Assembly (NCBI GenBank): GCA_017599285.1
Contig: JAGFXX010000001.1
Span: forward strand, 2,232,001-2,296,000
Direction: 5' to 3'
Origin: Cereibacter azotoformans
Lineage (GTDB): Bacteria; Pseudomonadota; Alphaproteobacteria; Rhodobacterales; Rhodobacteraceae
Length of the DNA stretch: 64,000 nucleotides
The first letter of the stretch is position 1. The number at the start of each line of letters is the position of its first letter. Shown piece after piece: positions 55,037 through 63,695 of this stretch. The position numbers and the translations under genes were made by a program. Below the pieces are notes generated by a model. The model did not search any database. It was not told the DNA's origin and saw only the letters and a program-made list of their open reading frames with translations.

Positions 55037-55811
55037 CGTATTCCTCATAGGGATCGGCGGCGTAGGGATCGATGAAGACGTCATCGGTCCCGCCGGTCTG
55101 ACCAAGTTCGAAGCGCCGGTTCTGCAGGTAGAGCAGACGGGCCTGCGAATAGCTGTCCGCGCTTTCATATAGGACAGAGTCGATCGTTTCGGAATACTGC
55201 GCCCGATCACCAAGTATTGAGCCCGCCTCGGCCGCCCGTCCCGCCGTCCGCACGCCGGGCGGCACGATCAGCCGCACCGGGTTCAGCGCAATGTCCACGA
55301 CATCGCCCACCAGATCGCGCTCGGTCCGCGGCCCGAGGAACGGCACCTCGCCATAAACCCCCTCGTCGGCGCCCCAGGTATAGAGCGTCTCGCCAAAGCC
55401 GGTTTCGCGCCCCTCCAGCCCCATCGAGCGGGCCGGGTCGAACAGACCCCCGATCCCGATCGTGCTGTTGACGACGAAACGCGCCGCATTCTCGACCGCA
55501 GCCCCGGGCCGCCCCTGCAGAAGGCTGTTGAGCGACTCGCCCGGCAGATCGAGGTTCTCGGCAAAGTTCTCGATCCCGCGCTCCACCGGATCGGGCAGGA
55601 CGGCATAGGTCCGCGACGCCGGCCGCAGGACCGTCCGGTCCACATCCTTGTTGAACTCGTGGATCTGGCGGTTGTGGGCCTCGTCTGGGTCATTTATCGC
55701 CTGCGTGGGCCCCGCCGTGGCGCAGGCAGAGACGAAGGCGCCGAGAACGGCTAGAAGGGCGCCGTGAGCCGCGATTCGGCATCCACGGAAATTGGCAGTT
55801 CGATGTTCCAC
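55026..55811 (-). CDS. mlaA: MlaA (VacJ) family lipoprotein
   Basis: The 261-residue precursor begins at a GTG (55811) and has a lipobox (VLGAFVSAC). VacJ motifs follow: NDPDEAHNRQIHEFNKDVDRTVLRP, NLDLPGESLNSLLQGRPGAAVENAARFVVNSTIGIGGLFDPA, and GVYGEVPFLGPRTERDLVGDVVD. It removes misplaced phospholipids from the outer leaflet and hands them to MlaC. The MlaFEDB ABC genes are not in the window. A C-terminal acidic tail (YAADPYEEYDAQ) is present. Confidence 0.93.
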   Translation of the reverse strand: MEHRTANFRGCRIAAHGALLAVLGAFVSACATAGPTQAINDPDEAHNRQIHEFNKDVDRTVLRPASRTYAVLPDPVERGIENFAENLDLPGESLNSLLQGRPGAAVENAARFVVNSTIGIGGLFDPARSMGLEGRETGFGETLYTWGADEGVYGEVPFLGPRTERDLVGDVVDIALNPVRLIVPPGVRTAGRAAEAGSILGDRAQYSETIDSVLYESADSYSQARLLYLQNRRFELGQTGGTDDVFIDPYAADPYEEYDAQ

Positions 55812-56019
55812 GCTGATGATCCCGGTCTGCGAAAGATGCCGTGCGAAGAGGAATCGCTATTACGAACAAGGGTCAAGGCATAAGCAGCTTGCAGGGACAA
55901 GGCAACGCGCGAATGCAGGACCACCTCGGGGCTCGGGGATTCTCGCCCAACTTTGTTGCGGCGGATAACGAAATCGTAAGTCGGCCGTGCGACATGGATG
56001 CAGGGCCGAGAGGGTTCAG

Positions 56020-57756
56020 ATGAACGGAATGGACATTCGCAAGGGGCTGGCGGAGTTGCGGGCCGCGCGACACAGCTCGATGGGCTCTCTGGCCGCGGTT
56101 TTTCTCTTCAGCATCTTCGTGAACCTGCTGATGCTGACCGGGCCGCTCTACATGCTTCAGGTCTATGACCGGGTGCTCGGTTCGGGATCGGAAGAGACGC
56201 TCCTCGCGCTCTCGCTCCTGGTGACCTTTCTCTTTCTGGCCATGGGTTTCCTCGACCATGCCCGCGCCCGCGTGATGGCGCGCGTGGGCGCGGGCTTTCA
56301 GGAGAAACTGGATCGCCGGGTGTTCGAGGCATCGGTCCGCAGGCTCTCGCTGGCCCCCGGCGATCCGTCCGCCGTGGCTGCCCAACGCGACCTCGAGGCG
56401 GTGCAGCGCCTGTGGGCGTCGCCGGTGCTGATCGCGCTCTTCGACATCCCCTGGACGCCCCTGTTCATCGCCGCGATCTTCATCTTTCATCCCTGGATGG
56501 GATGGCTGGCCGTCGGTGGCGGCGCCGTGCTCGTGATGGTGACGCTGCTGAACCAGCGCCTCTCCGAGGGGCCGATGCAGCGCGCCAACATGGTCTCGTT
56601 GCAGGCGGACCGTTTCGCCGAGAACCTGAAGTCCGAATCCGAAGTGGTGCAGGCGCTGGGCATGGCCGGCAACGGCTTCGACCGCTGGCAGAAGGCGCGT
56701 TCGGTGGCCCTCGCGTCGAACATGTCGGCGTCCGACCTCACGGGCGCCTTCGGCACGCTGACCAAGACGCTCCGTCTCTTCCTGCAGTCGGCGATGCTGG
56801 GTCTGGGCGCCTGGCTCGTCCTGCAACAGGAGCTGACCGCCGGTGCGATGATCGCCGGCTCGATCCTGATGGGTCGGGCCCTCGCCCCGATCGAAAGCGC
56901 CATCGGCCAATGGTCGCTCGTGCAGCGCGCCAGCGAAGGGTGGAAGCGGCTGGGAGAGCTGTTGTCGCGTCAGCCGGTCGAACCGGCACGCATCGCCCTC
57001 CCGCGGCCGCGAGCGCTGATCGAGGCCCAGAACCTGACCGTCGTTCCACCGGGAGAGATGACGCCCGTCCTGCGCGGCGTGACATTCCGGCTCGAACCAG
57101 GCCAGGCGCTCGGGGTGATCGGCCCGTCCGGCTCCGGGAAGTCCACGCTCGCGCGCGCGCTCATCGGCGTCTGGCGCCCGGCGGCGGGTCATATGCGCCT
57201 CGATGGTGCGGCGCTGGACCAGTATGATCCCGACGTGCTGGGCGGCTACATCGGCTACCTCCCACAACGCGTGACGCTCTTCGAGGGCACGATCGGAGAG
57301 AACATTGCCCGTCTCCGCGGTGCACCGGATGGCGAGGCGGTGGTCGCGGCCGCGCGCAAGGCCGCCGCCCATGACATGATCGTGGCCCTGCCTTCCGGCT
57401 ACGACACCCGTGTGTCGGCGCTGGGCGGCCGCCTCTCCGGCGGCCAGATCCAGCGAATCGGCCTGGCGCGGGCCATGTTCGGAAATCCGGTGTTCCTCGT
57501 TCTGGACGAGCCCAACTCGAATCTGGACAATGAGGGGTCACTGGCCCTCAACGCGGCGATCCGCGCGATGAAGCAGGCCGGAGGGTCGGTCTTCATCATG
57601 GCGCACCGGCCCGCCGCCATTCAGGAATGCGATCTGTTGATGGTGATGGAAAACGGCATGCGCGCGGCCTTCGGCCCGCGCGACACGGTCCTGCGCGAAA
57701 TGGTCAAGAACCACACCGAGATCGTCCGAAACGCCGGCCCCGGAGGCGTGTCATGA
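56020..57756 (+). CDS. Type I secretion ABC transporter, permease-ATPase (PrtD-like)
   Basis: The 578-residue protein has six membrane helices in the first half (MLTGPLYMLQVYDRVLGSGSEETL is the PrtD/HlyB signature) and a nucleotide-binding domain. Walker A is GPSGSGKST (368-376), the signature is LSGGQIQRIGLARAMFG, and Walker B is FLVLDEPNSNLD. It lacks the C39 peptidase domain and closely matches PrtD-type exporters for RTX proteins and proteases. The ATG at 56020 overlaps nothing; the next gene overlaps it by four bases. No TolC or substrate gene is visible in the window. Confidence 0.93.
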   Translation: MNGMDIRKGLAELRAARHSSMGSLAAVFLFSIFVNLLMLTGPLYMLQVYDRVLGSGSEETLLALSLLVTFLFLAMGFLDHARARVMARVGAGFQEKLDRRVFEASVRRLSLAPGDPSAVAAQRDLEAVQRLWASPVLIALFDIPWTPLFIAAIFIFHPWMGWLAVGGGAVLVMVTLLNQRLSEGPMQRANMVSLQADRFAENLKSESEVVQALGMAGNGFDRWQKARSVALASNMSASDLTGAFGTLTKTLRLFLQSAMLGLGAWLVLQQELTAGAMIAGSILMGRALAPIESAIGQWSLVQRASEGWKRLGELLSRQPVEPARIALPRPRALIEAQNLTVVPPGEMTPVLRGVTFRLEPGQALGVIGPSGSGKSTLARALIGVWRPAAGHMRLDGAALDQYDPDVLGGYIGYLPQRVTLFEGTIGENIARLRGAPDGEAVVAAARKAAAHDMIVALPSGYDTRVSALGGRLSGGQIQRIGLARAMFGNPVFLVLDEPNSNLDNEGSLALNAAIRAMKQAGGSVFIMAHRPAAIQECDLLMVMENGMRAAFGPRDTVLREMVKNHTEIVRNAGPGGVS

Positions 57757-59054
57757 GCCGCTCCCCCTCCTGGTCAAGCCGCAGGCCGCTCCTGATCGGA
57801 TACCTCACGCTCGGCGTTCTCGTCGGCGGCTTCGGCACCTGGAGCGCCTTCTCCTCCATTGCCGGCGCCATCGTCGTATCGGGCCAGATCGAGGTCGCTC
57901 AGAACCGCCAGGTCGTCCAGCACCCGGATGGCGGCGTCGTCGAGAGCATCGAGGTCACGGAAGGCGCGAGCGTCCGCGCCGGCGACATCCTGCTGCGTTT
58001 CGACGGCGCGTCCCTGCGCACCGAACTTGCGATCGTCGAGGGGCAGCTCTTCGAGATGCTCGCCCGCCGGGCACGTCTCGAGGCCGAGCGCGACGACGCC
58101 GAAGCCCTCGCCTTCCGGCCCGAGCTTCTCGAGGCCGGCAAGGGACGCACCGCCGTCGCCGAGCAGGTCGAGGGCCAGCAACGCCTGTTCGTTGCGCGGC
58201 GAGAGAGTTTCGCGCAGCAGATCGACCAGCTCGGCAAACGCAAGGGCCAGATCAACAGCCAGATCGCGGGTGTTGACGCGCAGATGGCAGCGCTCGGCAC
58301 GCAGCTTCGCCTGATCGAGGAAGAGCTCACAGACCAGCAGGGACTCCTCGCCAAGGGGCTTGCCCAGGCAAGCCGCGTGCTCAGCCTGCAGCGCGAACAG
58401 GCTCGACTGCAAGGCGAACTGGGCGAGCTCGCAGCTTCACGCGCCAACGCCGAGGGCCGCATCACGGAACTGGACATCGAGATCCTGCGCCTCGGCTCCA
58501 CGCGCCGCGAGGAGGCCATCACGCAGCTTCGCGACTTCGGCTACCGCGAACTCGAACTGGCAGAGCGGCGGGGCGCACTGATCGAACAGATCCAAAGGCT
58601 CGATCTGCGCGCTCCCGTCTCGGGGATCGTCCTCGGCTTGCAGGTGACGACACCACGGGCCGTCATTCGCCCCGCCGATCCTGTTCTCTACCTGATCCCC
58701 CAAGACCGACCGCTGGTGATCGCCGCTCAGGTTCCTCCGATCCATGTCGACGAAGTGCGGGAAGGCCAGCCGGTCCGTCTCGTCTTTTCGGCCTTTTCCA
58801 GCCGCACTACGCCCGAACTCGCGGGACATGTATCGGTCCTTTCGGCAGATGCCTTGACCGACAACCGAACGCAGACCGCCTTCTATCGGGCAGAGATCGC
58901 GCTTGAGCCGGGCGAGATGGAGAAATTGGATGATCGCACTCTTCTTCCCGGCATGCCCGTCGAAGCTTTCATCCGGACGTCGGAACGCTCTCCCATCGCG
59001 TATCTGCTCAAGCCCTTCACCGACTATTTCAACCGCGCCCTGCGGGAAACATGA
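57753..59054 (+). CDS. HlyD-family type I secretion adaptor (PrtE-like)
   Basis: The 433-residue protein has one N-terminal membrane helix (PLLIGYLTLGVLVGGFGTWSAFSSIAGAIVV). Lipoyl-like beta segments follow (VVQHPDGGVVESIEV), then a long coiled coil (ITELDIEILRLGSTRREEAITQLRDFGYRELEL) and a C-terminal barrel domain with LRAPVSGIVLGLQVTTPRAVI and ALTDNRTQTAFYRAEI. It links the ABC transporter to an outer-membrane TolC. The start overlaps the transporter stop (ATGA). Confidence 0.93.
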   Translation: MSRSPSWSSRRPLLIGYLTLGVLVGGFGTWSAFSSIAGAIVVSGQIEVAQNRQVVQHPDGGVVESIEVTEGASVRAGDILLRFDGASLRTELAIVEGQLFEMLARRARLEAERDDAEALAFRPELLEAGKGRTAVAEQVEGQQRLFVARRESFAQQIDQLGKRKGQINSQIAGVDAQMAALGTQLRLIEEELTDQQGLLAKGLAQASRVLSLQREQARLQGELGELAASRANAEGRITELDIEILRLGSTRREEAITQLRDFGYRELELAERRGALIEQIQRLDLRAPVSGIVLGLQVTTPRAVIRPADPVLYLIPQDRPLVIAAQVPPIHVDEVREGQPVRLVFSAFSSRTTPELAGHVSVLSADALTDNRTQTAFYRAEIALEPGEMEKLDDRTLLPGMPVEAFIRTSERSPIAYLLKPFTDYFNRALRET

Positions 59055-59404
59055 GAACCGGGCGCGATAGTCGCCAGCCTCCTGCGCCTGGCTGGCCTCG
59101 ACCAGCCGGTTCCGGACTGCTCCGCTCTGTGCCGTCGTAGATGTCTCTGGTTGAGGGGATTCCGTATCGCCGCGCCGACGGGCCACCGAACTGCTGGGCG
59201 ACGGCACCGGGATCACGTTGAGGCAGGACCGTGGACCAGCAATCAAAGGCTACGATGCTGCGCCTCAAGGCCTATGGAGAACCCTGACCGTCAGACCACC
59301 GACATCCACGCTCGCGCCGCGCTTCAGCGCCCTGGGACCACCAAGTTCTGCTCCGTCACCCGAACCGATCGCGGAGAGCGGCGGTCACGCCTCAGGCCGG
59401 TGCT
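59055..59404. other. Non-coding flank between the secretion operon and the transposase remnant
   Basis: No gene is convincing. Short frames here lack recognisable domains. The stretch may be part of the same decayed element as the remnant that follows. Confidence 0.5.
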
Positions 59405-59644
59405 TTGCAGCGCACTTCCGGTCAGCTGTCCGGCAGCCCCCACCATTGCCAAGACGATGACGTTGCGCAGGACGAGGCGCGCATGGTCATCACGATCGAG
59501 ACGAAGGTGCGGGAACTCGCCGCAGCCGCGGTGCTGCGCGACCGCTTCCACCGCATGATCCGAAAGCGAAGCGCCGAGCATCTGGCCGAGTGGCTGGAGG
59601 CAGGCCGCGCATTGAAAGGCGGGGTTCATGGAAGTGATCGATGA
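59405..59644 (+). pseudogene. ISL3-type transposase remnant
   Basis: About 70 codons survive. The segment QDEARMVITIETKVRELAAA-AVLRDRFHRMIRKRSAEHLAEWLEAG resembles the helical C-terminal part of ISL3-family transposases (the part before the PWSNG.VEG motif), which is missing. No terminal inverted repeats or intact DDE segment were recognised. It abuts the region upstream of tRNA-Ala. It is a decayed element, and I cannot define its ends. Confidence 0.5.
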
Positions 59645-59685
59645 GGATCCGGGCAAGGCTACGGCCCTCGTCTTCCGAAACAGAC

Positions 59686-59712
59686 AAAACTCCGCTGGAG
59701 ATGCGGAGTTTT
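59686..59712 (-). terminator. Terminator after tRNA-Ala
   Basis: AAAACTCCGC at 59686-59695 pairs with GCGGAGTTTT at 59703-59712 over a seven-base loop, 26 bases from the tRNA 3' end. Both flanks are T-rich (TTTTTT on plus, GTTTTGTC on minus), so it can work in both directions. Confidence 0.8.
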
Positions 59713-59737
59713 TTGCGACCCGAGCTTTCTGTATTTT

Positions 59738-59813
<76 letters not shown>

Positions 59814-59931
59814 ACCGGAGGTGCGGACCGTTGCCGATCCGCTTGGGCTTTGCGATCCGCTTCCGGTTCGCTCGGGCTGTCTAGTGTCTCACGACGGAAG
59901 GCGCAAGAGGAAAAATCGCCTTCCGCTGCTC

Positions 59932-60267
59932 TCAACCTTCCTCGTCGTCGCCGGCCACATCAGCCAGTTCGTCGAGCGACACGTTGTCGTCCGAATCATC
60001 TTCGAGCAGGTCATCATCGACATCCGTATCTTCCGTCGCTTCGGAGTCGAGCAGGTCATCTTCGCCGTCGATGTCGTCCACGAGCAGTTCGTCGTCCTTC
60101 TCGGGCGCGACGCGCGATATGACGGCCGCCACGGCCTTCCGGCGCGCGCTTTCGATATCCACGACCTCGCCGGTATAGGGGCTGACGACGGGTGAACGGT
60201 TGAGGTCGTAGAAGCGCTTGCCCGTCGTCGGGCAGACACGCTTCGTGCCCCATTCTTCCTTGGGCAT
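59932..60267 (-). CDS. TIGR02300-family protein (FYDLN acid domain)
   Basis: The 111-residue protein starts MPKEEWGTKRVCPTTGKRFYDLNRSPVVSPYTGE, with the diagnostic FYDLN motif, and ends in a strongly acidic tail (EATEDTDVDDDLLEDDSDDN). The family occurs throughout alphaproteobacteria; its function is not known. The Cys near position 12 with the CP..G...YD pattern looks like a partial zinc-knuckle. The start at 60267 is the family start. Confidence 0.92.
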   Translation of the reverse strand: MPKEEWGTKRVCPTTGKRFYDLNRSPVVSPYTGEVVDIESARRKAVAAVISRVAPEKDDELLVDDIDGEDDLLDSEATEDTDVDDDLLEDDSDDNVSLDELADVAGDDEEG

Positions 60268-60425
60268 GGTGATCCCCTTGCAAGGCTGTCTGCTGCAGAA
60301 TTGGGGAGCCATGCCACAAGCCCCCGGGACTGTCAAAGCCTTTCCACCCGCAGGTTCCGCCGAATTTTCACTGCTTTTTCTTGGACCGGCCGCCCGTTAG
60401 ACTGCCGCCCGGAAGGAGATTTTCC

Positions 60426-61112
60426 ATGCCCGTTCTGCCCGGTTCCCCTCCGGTCGAGGTCACGCTGCGCCGGTCGGCGCAGGCTCGGCGCTTTTCGCTG
60501 CGGGTGTCGCGGCTTGACGGGCGCGTCACCCTGACCGTTCCTGCACGGGCGAGAGAGGCCGAGGCGCTGGCCTTTGCCCGGGATCAGGAGGGCTGGATCC
60601 GTCGCGCCCTGCTGGATGTGCCCCGGACGGCGTCGGTCGGGCTGGATACGCTTCTGCCTGTCGAGGGGCGACAGCTTCTGGTCCGGCCGGGAAGCGGGCG
60701 CTGCGTTCGGATCGAGGATGATTCGCTTCTTGTGCCCGGCGATCCCGCACTGGCGCCGGTGCGGCTGGCTGCCTTCCTCAAGGCGCTGGCGCGGGAGCGC
60801 CTCGCTGCGGCCTGCGACCACCATGCCCGTACACTGGGACGCTCTTATGCGCGCCTCACCTTGCGCGACACGCGGTCGCGCTGGGGGTCGTGCACGCATG
60901 ACGGCTGCCTGATGTTCTCGTGGCGGCTGATTCTCGCGCCGCCGCCGGTTCTCGACTATGTGGCGGCCCATGAGGTGGCGCATCTGGCGCAGATGAATCA
61001 CTCGCCCGCCTTCTGGGCCGAGGTCTCGCGGCTCATGCCCGACTATGCCCCGCACCGCCTCTGGCTGAGGCGGCATGGGCAGGCGCTGCACGGCTTCCGC
61101 TTCGGGGATTGA
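60426..61112 (+). CDS. YgjP-like (M48-related) metallopeptidase domain protein
   Basis: The 228-residue protein has the UPF0758/YgjP pattern: RRSAQARRFSLRVSRLDGRVTLTVP, TRSRWGSCTHDGCLMFSWRLILAPP and the zinc site H182-E183-VA-H186 in YVAAHEVAHLAQMNH with H192. The enzyme is expected to be cytoplasmic with an unknown substrate. GGAGA lies upstream of the ATG at 60426. It is followed by a GntR-type gene. Confidence 0.9.
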   Translation: MPVLPGSPPVEVTLRRSAQARRFSLRVSRLDGRVTLTVPARAREAEALAFARDQEGWIRRALLDVPRTASVGLDTLLPVEGRQLLVRPGSGRCVRIEDDSLLVPGDPALAPVRLAAFLKALARERLAAACDHHARTLGRSYARLTLRDTRSRWGSCTHDGCLMFSWRLILAPPPVLDYVAAHEVAHLAQMNHSPAFWAEVSRLMPDYAPHRLWLRRHGQALHGFRFGD

Positions 61113-61144
61113 CCGCAGGCGGGCAGGAGTGCTTGCTCGCGCAC

Positions 61145-61795
61145 ATGCCGACCCAGACGCGCCCCTCAGACCTGACCGCCGCCGCCCATGAGAGGCTTTA
61201 TCGTGCCCTGAGGGCACAGGTGATGCATGGCGAACTGTCGCCGGGGCAGGCTCTCACGCTGCGCGGTCTCGCGCGCAGTTTCGAGGTCTCGATGACCCCC
61301 GCGCGCGAGGCCGTCCGGCGCCTCGTGGCCGAAGGTGCCCTGTCGCTCTCATCGTCGGGCCGGGTGGCGACACCCGACCCCAGCCCGGAGCGAATCGAAG
61401 AGCTGGCGGCGATCCGGGCCCTGCTCGAGCCCGAACTCGCGGCTCGCGCCCTTCCCCGCGCCCATTTCGCGCTGCTCGACCGGCTGGCCGCCATCAACGC
61501 CGCCAATGCCGAGGCGGTCGTGAAGGGCGATGCCGTGGCCTACATCCGCACCAACCTCGAGTTCCACCGGACACTCTACCTCCGGGCCCAGGCGCCCGCG
61601 ATGCTCGCGATGGCCGAGACCGTCTGGCTGCAGCTCGGCCCGACCATGCGCGCGCTCTATGGACGGCTGCGGAGGAACGAGCCTCCGCAGCATCATCGCA
61701 GCATCCTGGCCGCGCTGCGGGCGGGGGATGAGCCGGGGCTGCGGCTGGCGGTCCGCATGGACGTGACGCAGGGGCTGCGACACCTGATCGGCTGA
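61145..61795 (+). CDS. GntR-family (FCD) transcriptional regulator
   Basis: The 216-residue protein has an N-terminal winged helix (LRGLARSFEVSMTPAREAVRRLVAEGAL) and a C-terminal FCD ligand domain (YIRTNLEFHRTLYLRAQAPAML, HHRSILAALRAGDEPGLRLAV). It lies 32 bases after the metallopeptidase. The effector is unknown. No neighbouring catabolic genes hint at its regulon. Confidence 0.88.
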   Translation: MPTQTRPSDLTAAAHERLYRALRAQVMHGELSPGQALTLRGLARSFEVSMTPAREAVRRLVAEGALSLSSSGRVATPDPSPERIEELAAIRALLEPELAARALPRAHFALLDRLAAINAANAEAVVKGDAVAYIRTNLEFHRTLYLRAQAPAMLAMAETVWLQLGPTMRALYGRLRRNEPPQHHRSILAALRAGDEPGLRLAVRMDVTQGLRHLIG

Positions 61796-61798
61796 ATT

Positions 61799-61815
61799 GG
61801 TCACTTTATTTGACC
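61799..61815. promoter_or_regulatory. Inverted repeat GGTCA-N7-TGACC upstream of the DUF6455 gene
   Basis: GGTCA (61799-61803) and TGACC (61811-61815) flank CTTTATT, four bases past the GntR stop and about 75 before the DUF6455 start. It might be an operator for the adjacent GntR-type protein. The match to known GntR operators is not specific. Confidence 0.25.
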
Positions 61816-61889
61816 GGGATCATGTTTTGCGCGCGGGTAAAAGGTTACTCGTGGGTCGACGAAATGGATCAGACCCAGGGAGAATGGCC

Positions 61890-62252
61890 ATGCTGGACCG
61901 AGTTCGCGCTTTTTTCGACCGTTGGCACCGGCTTCAGGAAGTGCACGCGATGACCGACCGCGATCTTGAGGATCTGGGCATCACGCGCTGGCAGATGGAG
62001 CAGTTCGCGCGCATGCCCGAACATGTGGGCGATCGTCTGCTGCAGATGGCGCAGGTCTTCGGGCTGGACCCGGCGGAAGTCCAGCACGCCTATGCCGATT
62101 ATCTGGAACTGCTGGAGGTGTGCCGGCACTGCGGCAGCACGCGGCTCTGCCAGTGCCGTCTGGCCGAAGCCGACCGGCTGGCGCCCGCCGACTGCGGCTT
62201 CTGCCCGAACGCCGCCACCTACGAACTGATGGCCCGACACACGCTGCACTAG
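61890..62252 (+). CDS. DUF6455 family protein with cysteine cluster
   Basis: The protein is 120 residues from the ATG at 61890; AGGGAG is about seven bases upstream, which fits better than the in-frame ATG at 61884. The N-terminus (MTDRDLEDLGITRWQMEQFA, 21-40) resembles the DUF1127 core. The C-terminus carries C78-x2-C81, C87, C89 and C102-x2-C105, likely a zinc or Fe-S site. Function is unknown. It stands alone between the GntR gene and a terminator shared with sdhB. Confidence 0.82.
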   Translation: MLDRVRAFFDRWHRLQEVHAMTDRDLEDLGITRWQMEQFARMPEHVGDRLLQMAQVFGLDPAEVQHAYADYLELLEVCRHCGSTRLCQCRLAEADRLAPADCGFCPNAATYELMARHTLH

Positions 62253-62277
62253 CGACCCGGGCCGCCGGAAAGGCGAA

Positions 62278-62297
62278 CGGCGCCCTCTCGGGCGCCG
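62278..62297. terminator. Hairpin between DUF6455 and sdhB genes
   Basis: CGGCGCCC at 62278-62285 pairs with GGGCGCCG at 62290-62297 over TCTC. It sits between converging genes. U-tracts are weak. Confidence 0.6.
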
Positions 62298-62303
62298 CGG
62301 ATG

Positions 62304-63080
62304 TCAGATGACGCGCTCGACCATCATCTTCTTGATCTCGGCGATGGCCTTGGCCGGGTTGAGGCCCTTGGGGCAGGTCTTCGCGCAGTTCATGATCGTG
62401 TGGCAGCGGTAGAGCTTGAACGGATCCTCGAGCATGTCGAGCCGTTCGGGCGTGGCCTCGTCGCGGCTGTCCACGATCCAGCGATAGGCGTGCAACAGCG
62501 CCGCCGGCCCGAGGTAGCGGTCGCCGTTCCACCAGTAGCTCGGGCACGAGGTCGAGCAGCAGGCGCACATCACGCATTCATAAAGCCCGTCGAGCTTGGC
62601 CCGGTCCTCGACCGACTGGCGCCACTCCTTCGCGGGCTCGACCGTCTTGGTCTCGAGCCACGGCATGATCGAGGCGTGCTGCGCGTAGAACAGCGACAGG
62701 TCGGGGATCAGGTCCTTGATCACCGGCATGTGCGGCAGCGGGTAGATCTTCACGTCGCCCTTGATCTCGTCGAGACCGTAGATGCAGGCCAGCGTGTTGA
62801 TCCCGTCGATGTTCATCGCGCAGGAGCCGCAGATCCCCTCACGGCAGGAGCGGCGGAAGGTCAGCGTGGGATCGACCTCGTTCTTGATCTTGATCAGCGC
62901 GTCCAGAACCATCGGGCCGCACTTGTCCATGTCGAGGAAGTAGGTGTCCACCCGCGGGTTCTCGCCCGTGTCGGGATCCCAGCGATAGATCATGAACTTG
63001 CGGACGTTCCTGCCCTCGGGCTTCGGCCAGGTCTTGCCGGTGCGGACCTTGGAGTTCTTGGGGAGCGTGAGCTGGACCAT
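62304..63080 (-). CDS. sdhB: Succinate dehydrogenase iron-sulfur subunit
   Basis: The 258-residue protein carries the [2Fe-2S] ligands C79, C84, C87 and C99 ([13 protein letters not shown]...), the [4Fe-4S] motif [16 protein letters not shown] and the [3Fe-4S] motif [14 protein letters not shown]. It passes electrons from SdhA to quinone at the inner membrane. It is the last of four genes read leftward, after sdhA and two small lipoproteins. Confidence 0.98.
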   Translation of the reverse strand: MVQLTLPKNSKVRTGKTWPKPEGRNVRKFMIYRWDPDTGENPRVDTYFLDMDKCGPMVLDALIKIKNEVDPTLTFRRSCREGICGSCAMNIDGINTLACIYGLDEIKGDVKIYPLPHMPVIKDLIPDLSLFYAQHASIMPWLETKTVEPAKEWRQSVEDRAKLDGLYECVMCACCSTSCPSYWWNGDRYLGPAALLHAYRWIVDSRDEATPERLDMLEDPFKLYRCHTIMNCAKTCPKGLNPAKAIAEIKKMMVERVI

Positions 63081-63098
63081 GGTTCATCCCTTCCGGTC

Positions 63099-63371
63099 TT
63101 AGCGGGAGTAGAGCGGCCGCGTCGGGGGCTGGCCGGATTTCTGATAGACGCAGGCGTCGTAGATGGCCGAGGGATCCCGGCCCATGAGATAGTCCGAGGT
63201 CACGGTCAGCTCGACGTTGCTGACCATGCCGCCGCTGCCGGCGCCCACCCCGACCGACCCGCGCGGGGCCTCGGCAAGGCGCGCGCGCTCGGCACAGGCC
63301 CTCTCGGCCTGCTCGACCGTGACGGGTCCGCAGGCGGCGAGAAGCAAGACGAGCAGCAGCGGCTTTTGCAT
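63099..63371 (-). CDS. Small lipoprotein between sdhA and sdhB (second)
   Basis: The 90-residue precursor has a lipobox at MQKPLLLVLLLAAC. The mature part has a CAERARLAEAPRGSVGVG segment with cysteines at AERACAERA and YDACVYQKSG. It has no family I can name. It starts three bases after the preceding lipoprotein stop and ends 18 before sdhB. Conserved small lipoproteins in this place occur in related Rhodobacterales, but the role in SDH is not known. Confidence 0.75.
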   Translation of the reverse strand: MQKPLLLVLLLAACGPVTVEQAERACAERARLAEAPRGSVGVGAGSGGMVSNVELTVTSDYLMGRDPSAIYDACVYQKSGQPPTRPLYSR

Positions 63372-63374
63372 GGC

Positions 63375-63695
63375 CTAGACCGCGGGCAGGAGCGGCAGGC
63401 CGCTCGTCTGGAGGCACCGGATCGTGTCCGGCCGGGTGGCGATCGTCACCACGTTCTGCACCGTGGTCGTGCCGGCGCGCACGCCCACGTCGCGGGACAG
63501 GGCGCTGAGTTCCTGCGCCGTGGCATTGTCGATGATGCAGGTGGTGACGCCCTGCGCGGCGGGGCCGGGCATGTATTGCTCGACCACCGGCAGCACGACG
63601 GTGCGCGCGGTCTGCCGCGCCACGCTGTCGGCCACCGACTGCGGACTGCAGGCGGCGAGCGCGAGGGCGCAGGAGGCGAGAGCCGCGCCCCGCAT
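63375..63695 (-). CDS. Small lipoprotein between sdhA and sdhB (first)
   Basis: The 106-residue precursor starts [16 protein letters not shown], with the lipobox ALAAC. The body contains SVADSVARQTARTVVLPVVEQYMPGPAAQGVTTCIIDNATAQEL and NVVTIATRPDTIRCLQTSG. Two cysteines (TTCIIDN and IRCLQT) may form a disulfide. The start overlaps the sdhA stop by four bases (ATGA). Function unknown; location suggests co-expression with SDH. Confidence 0.78.
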   Translation of the reverse strand: MRGAALASCALALAACSPQSVADSVARQTARTVVLPVVEQYMPGPAAQGVTTCIIDNATAQELSALSRDVGVRAGTTTVQNVVTIATRPDTIRCLQTSGLPLLPAV

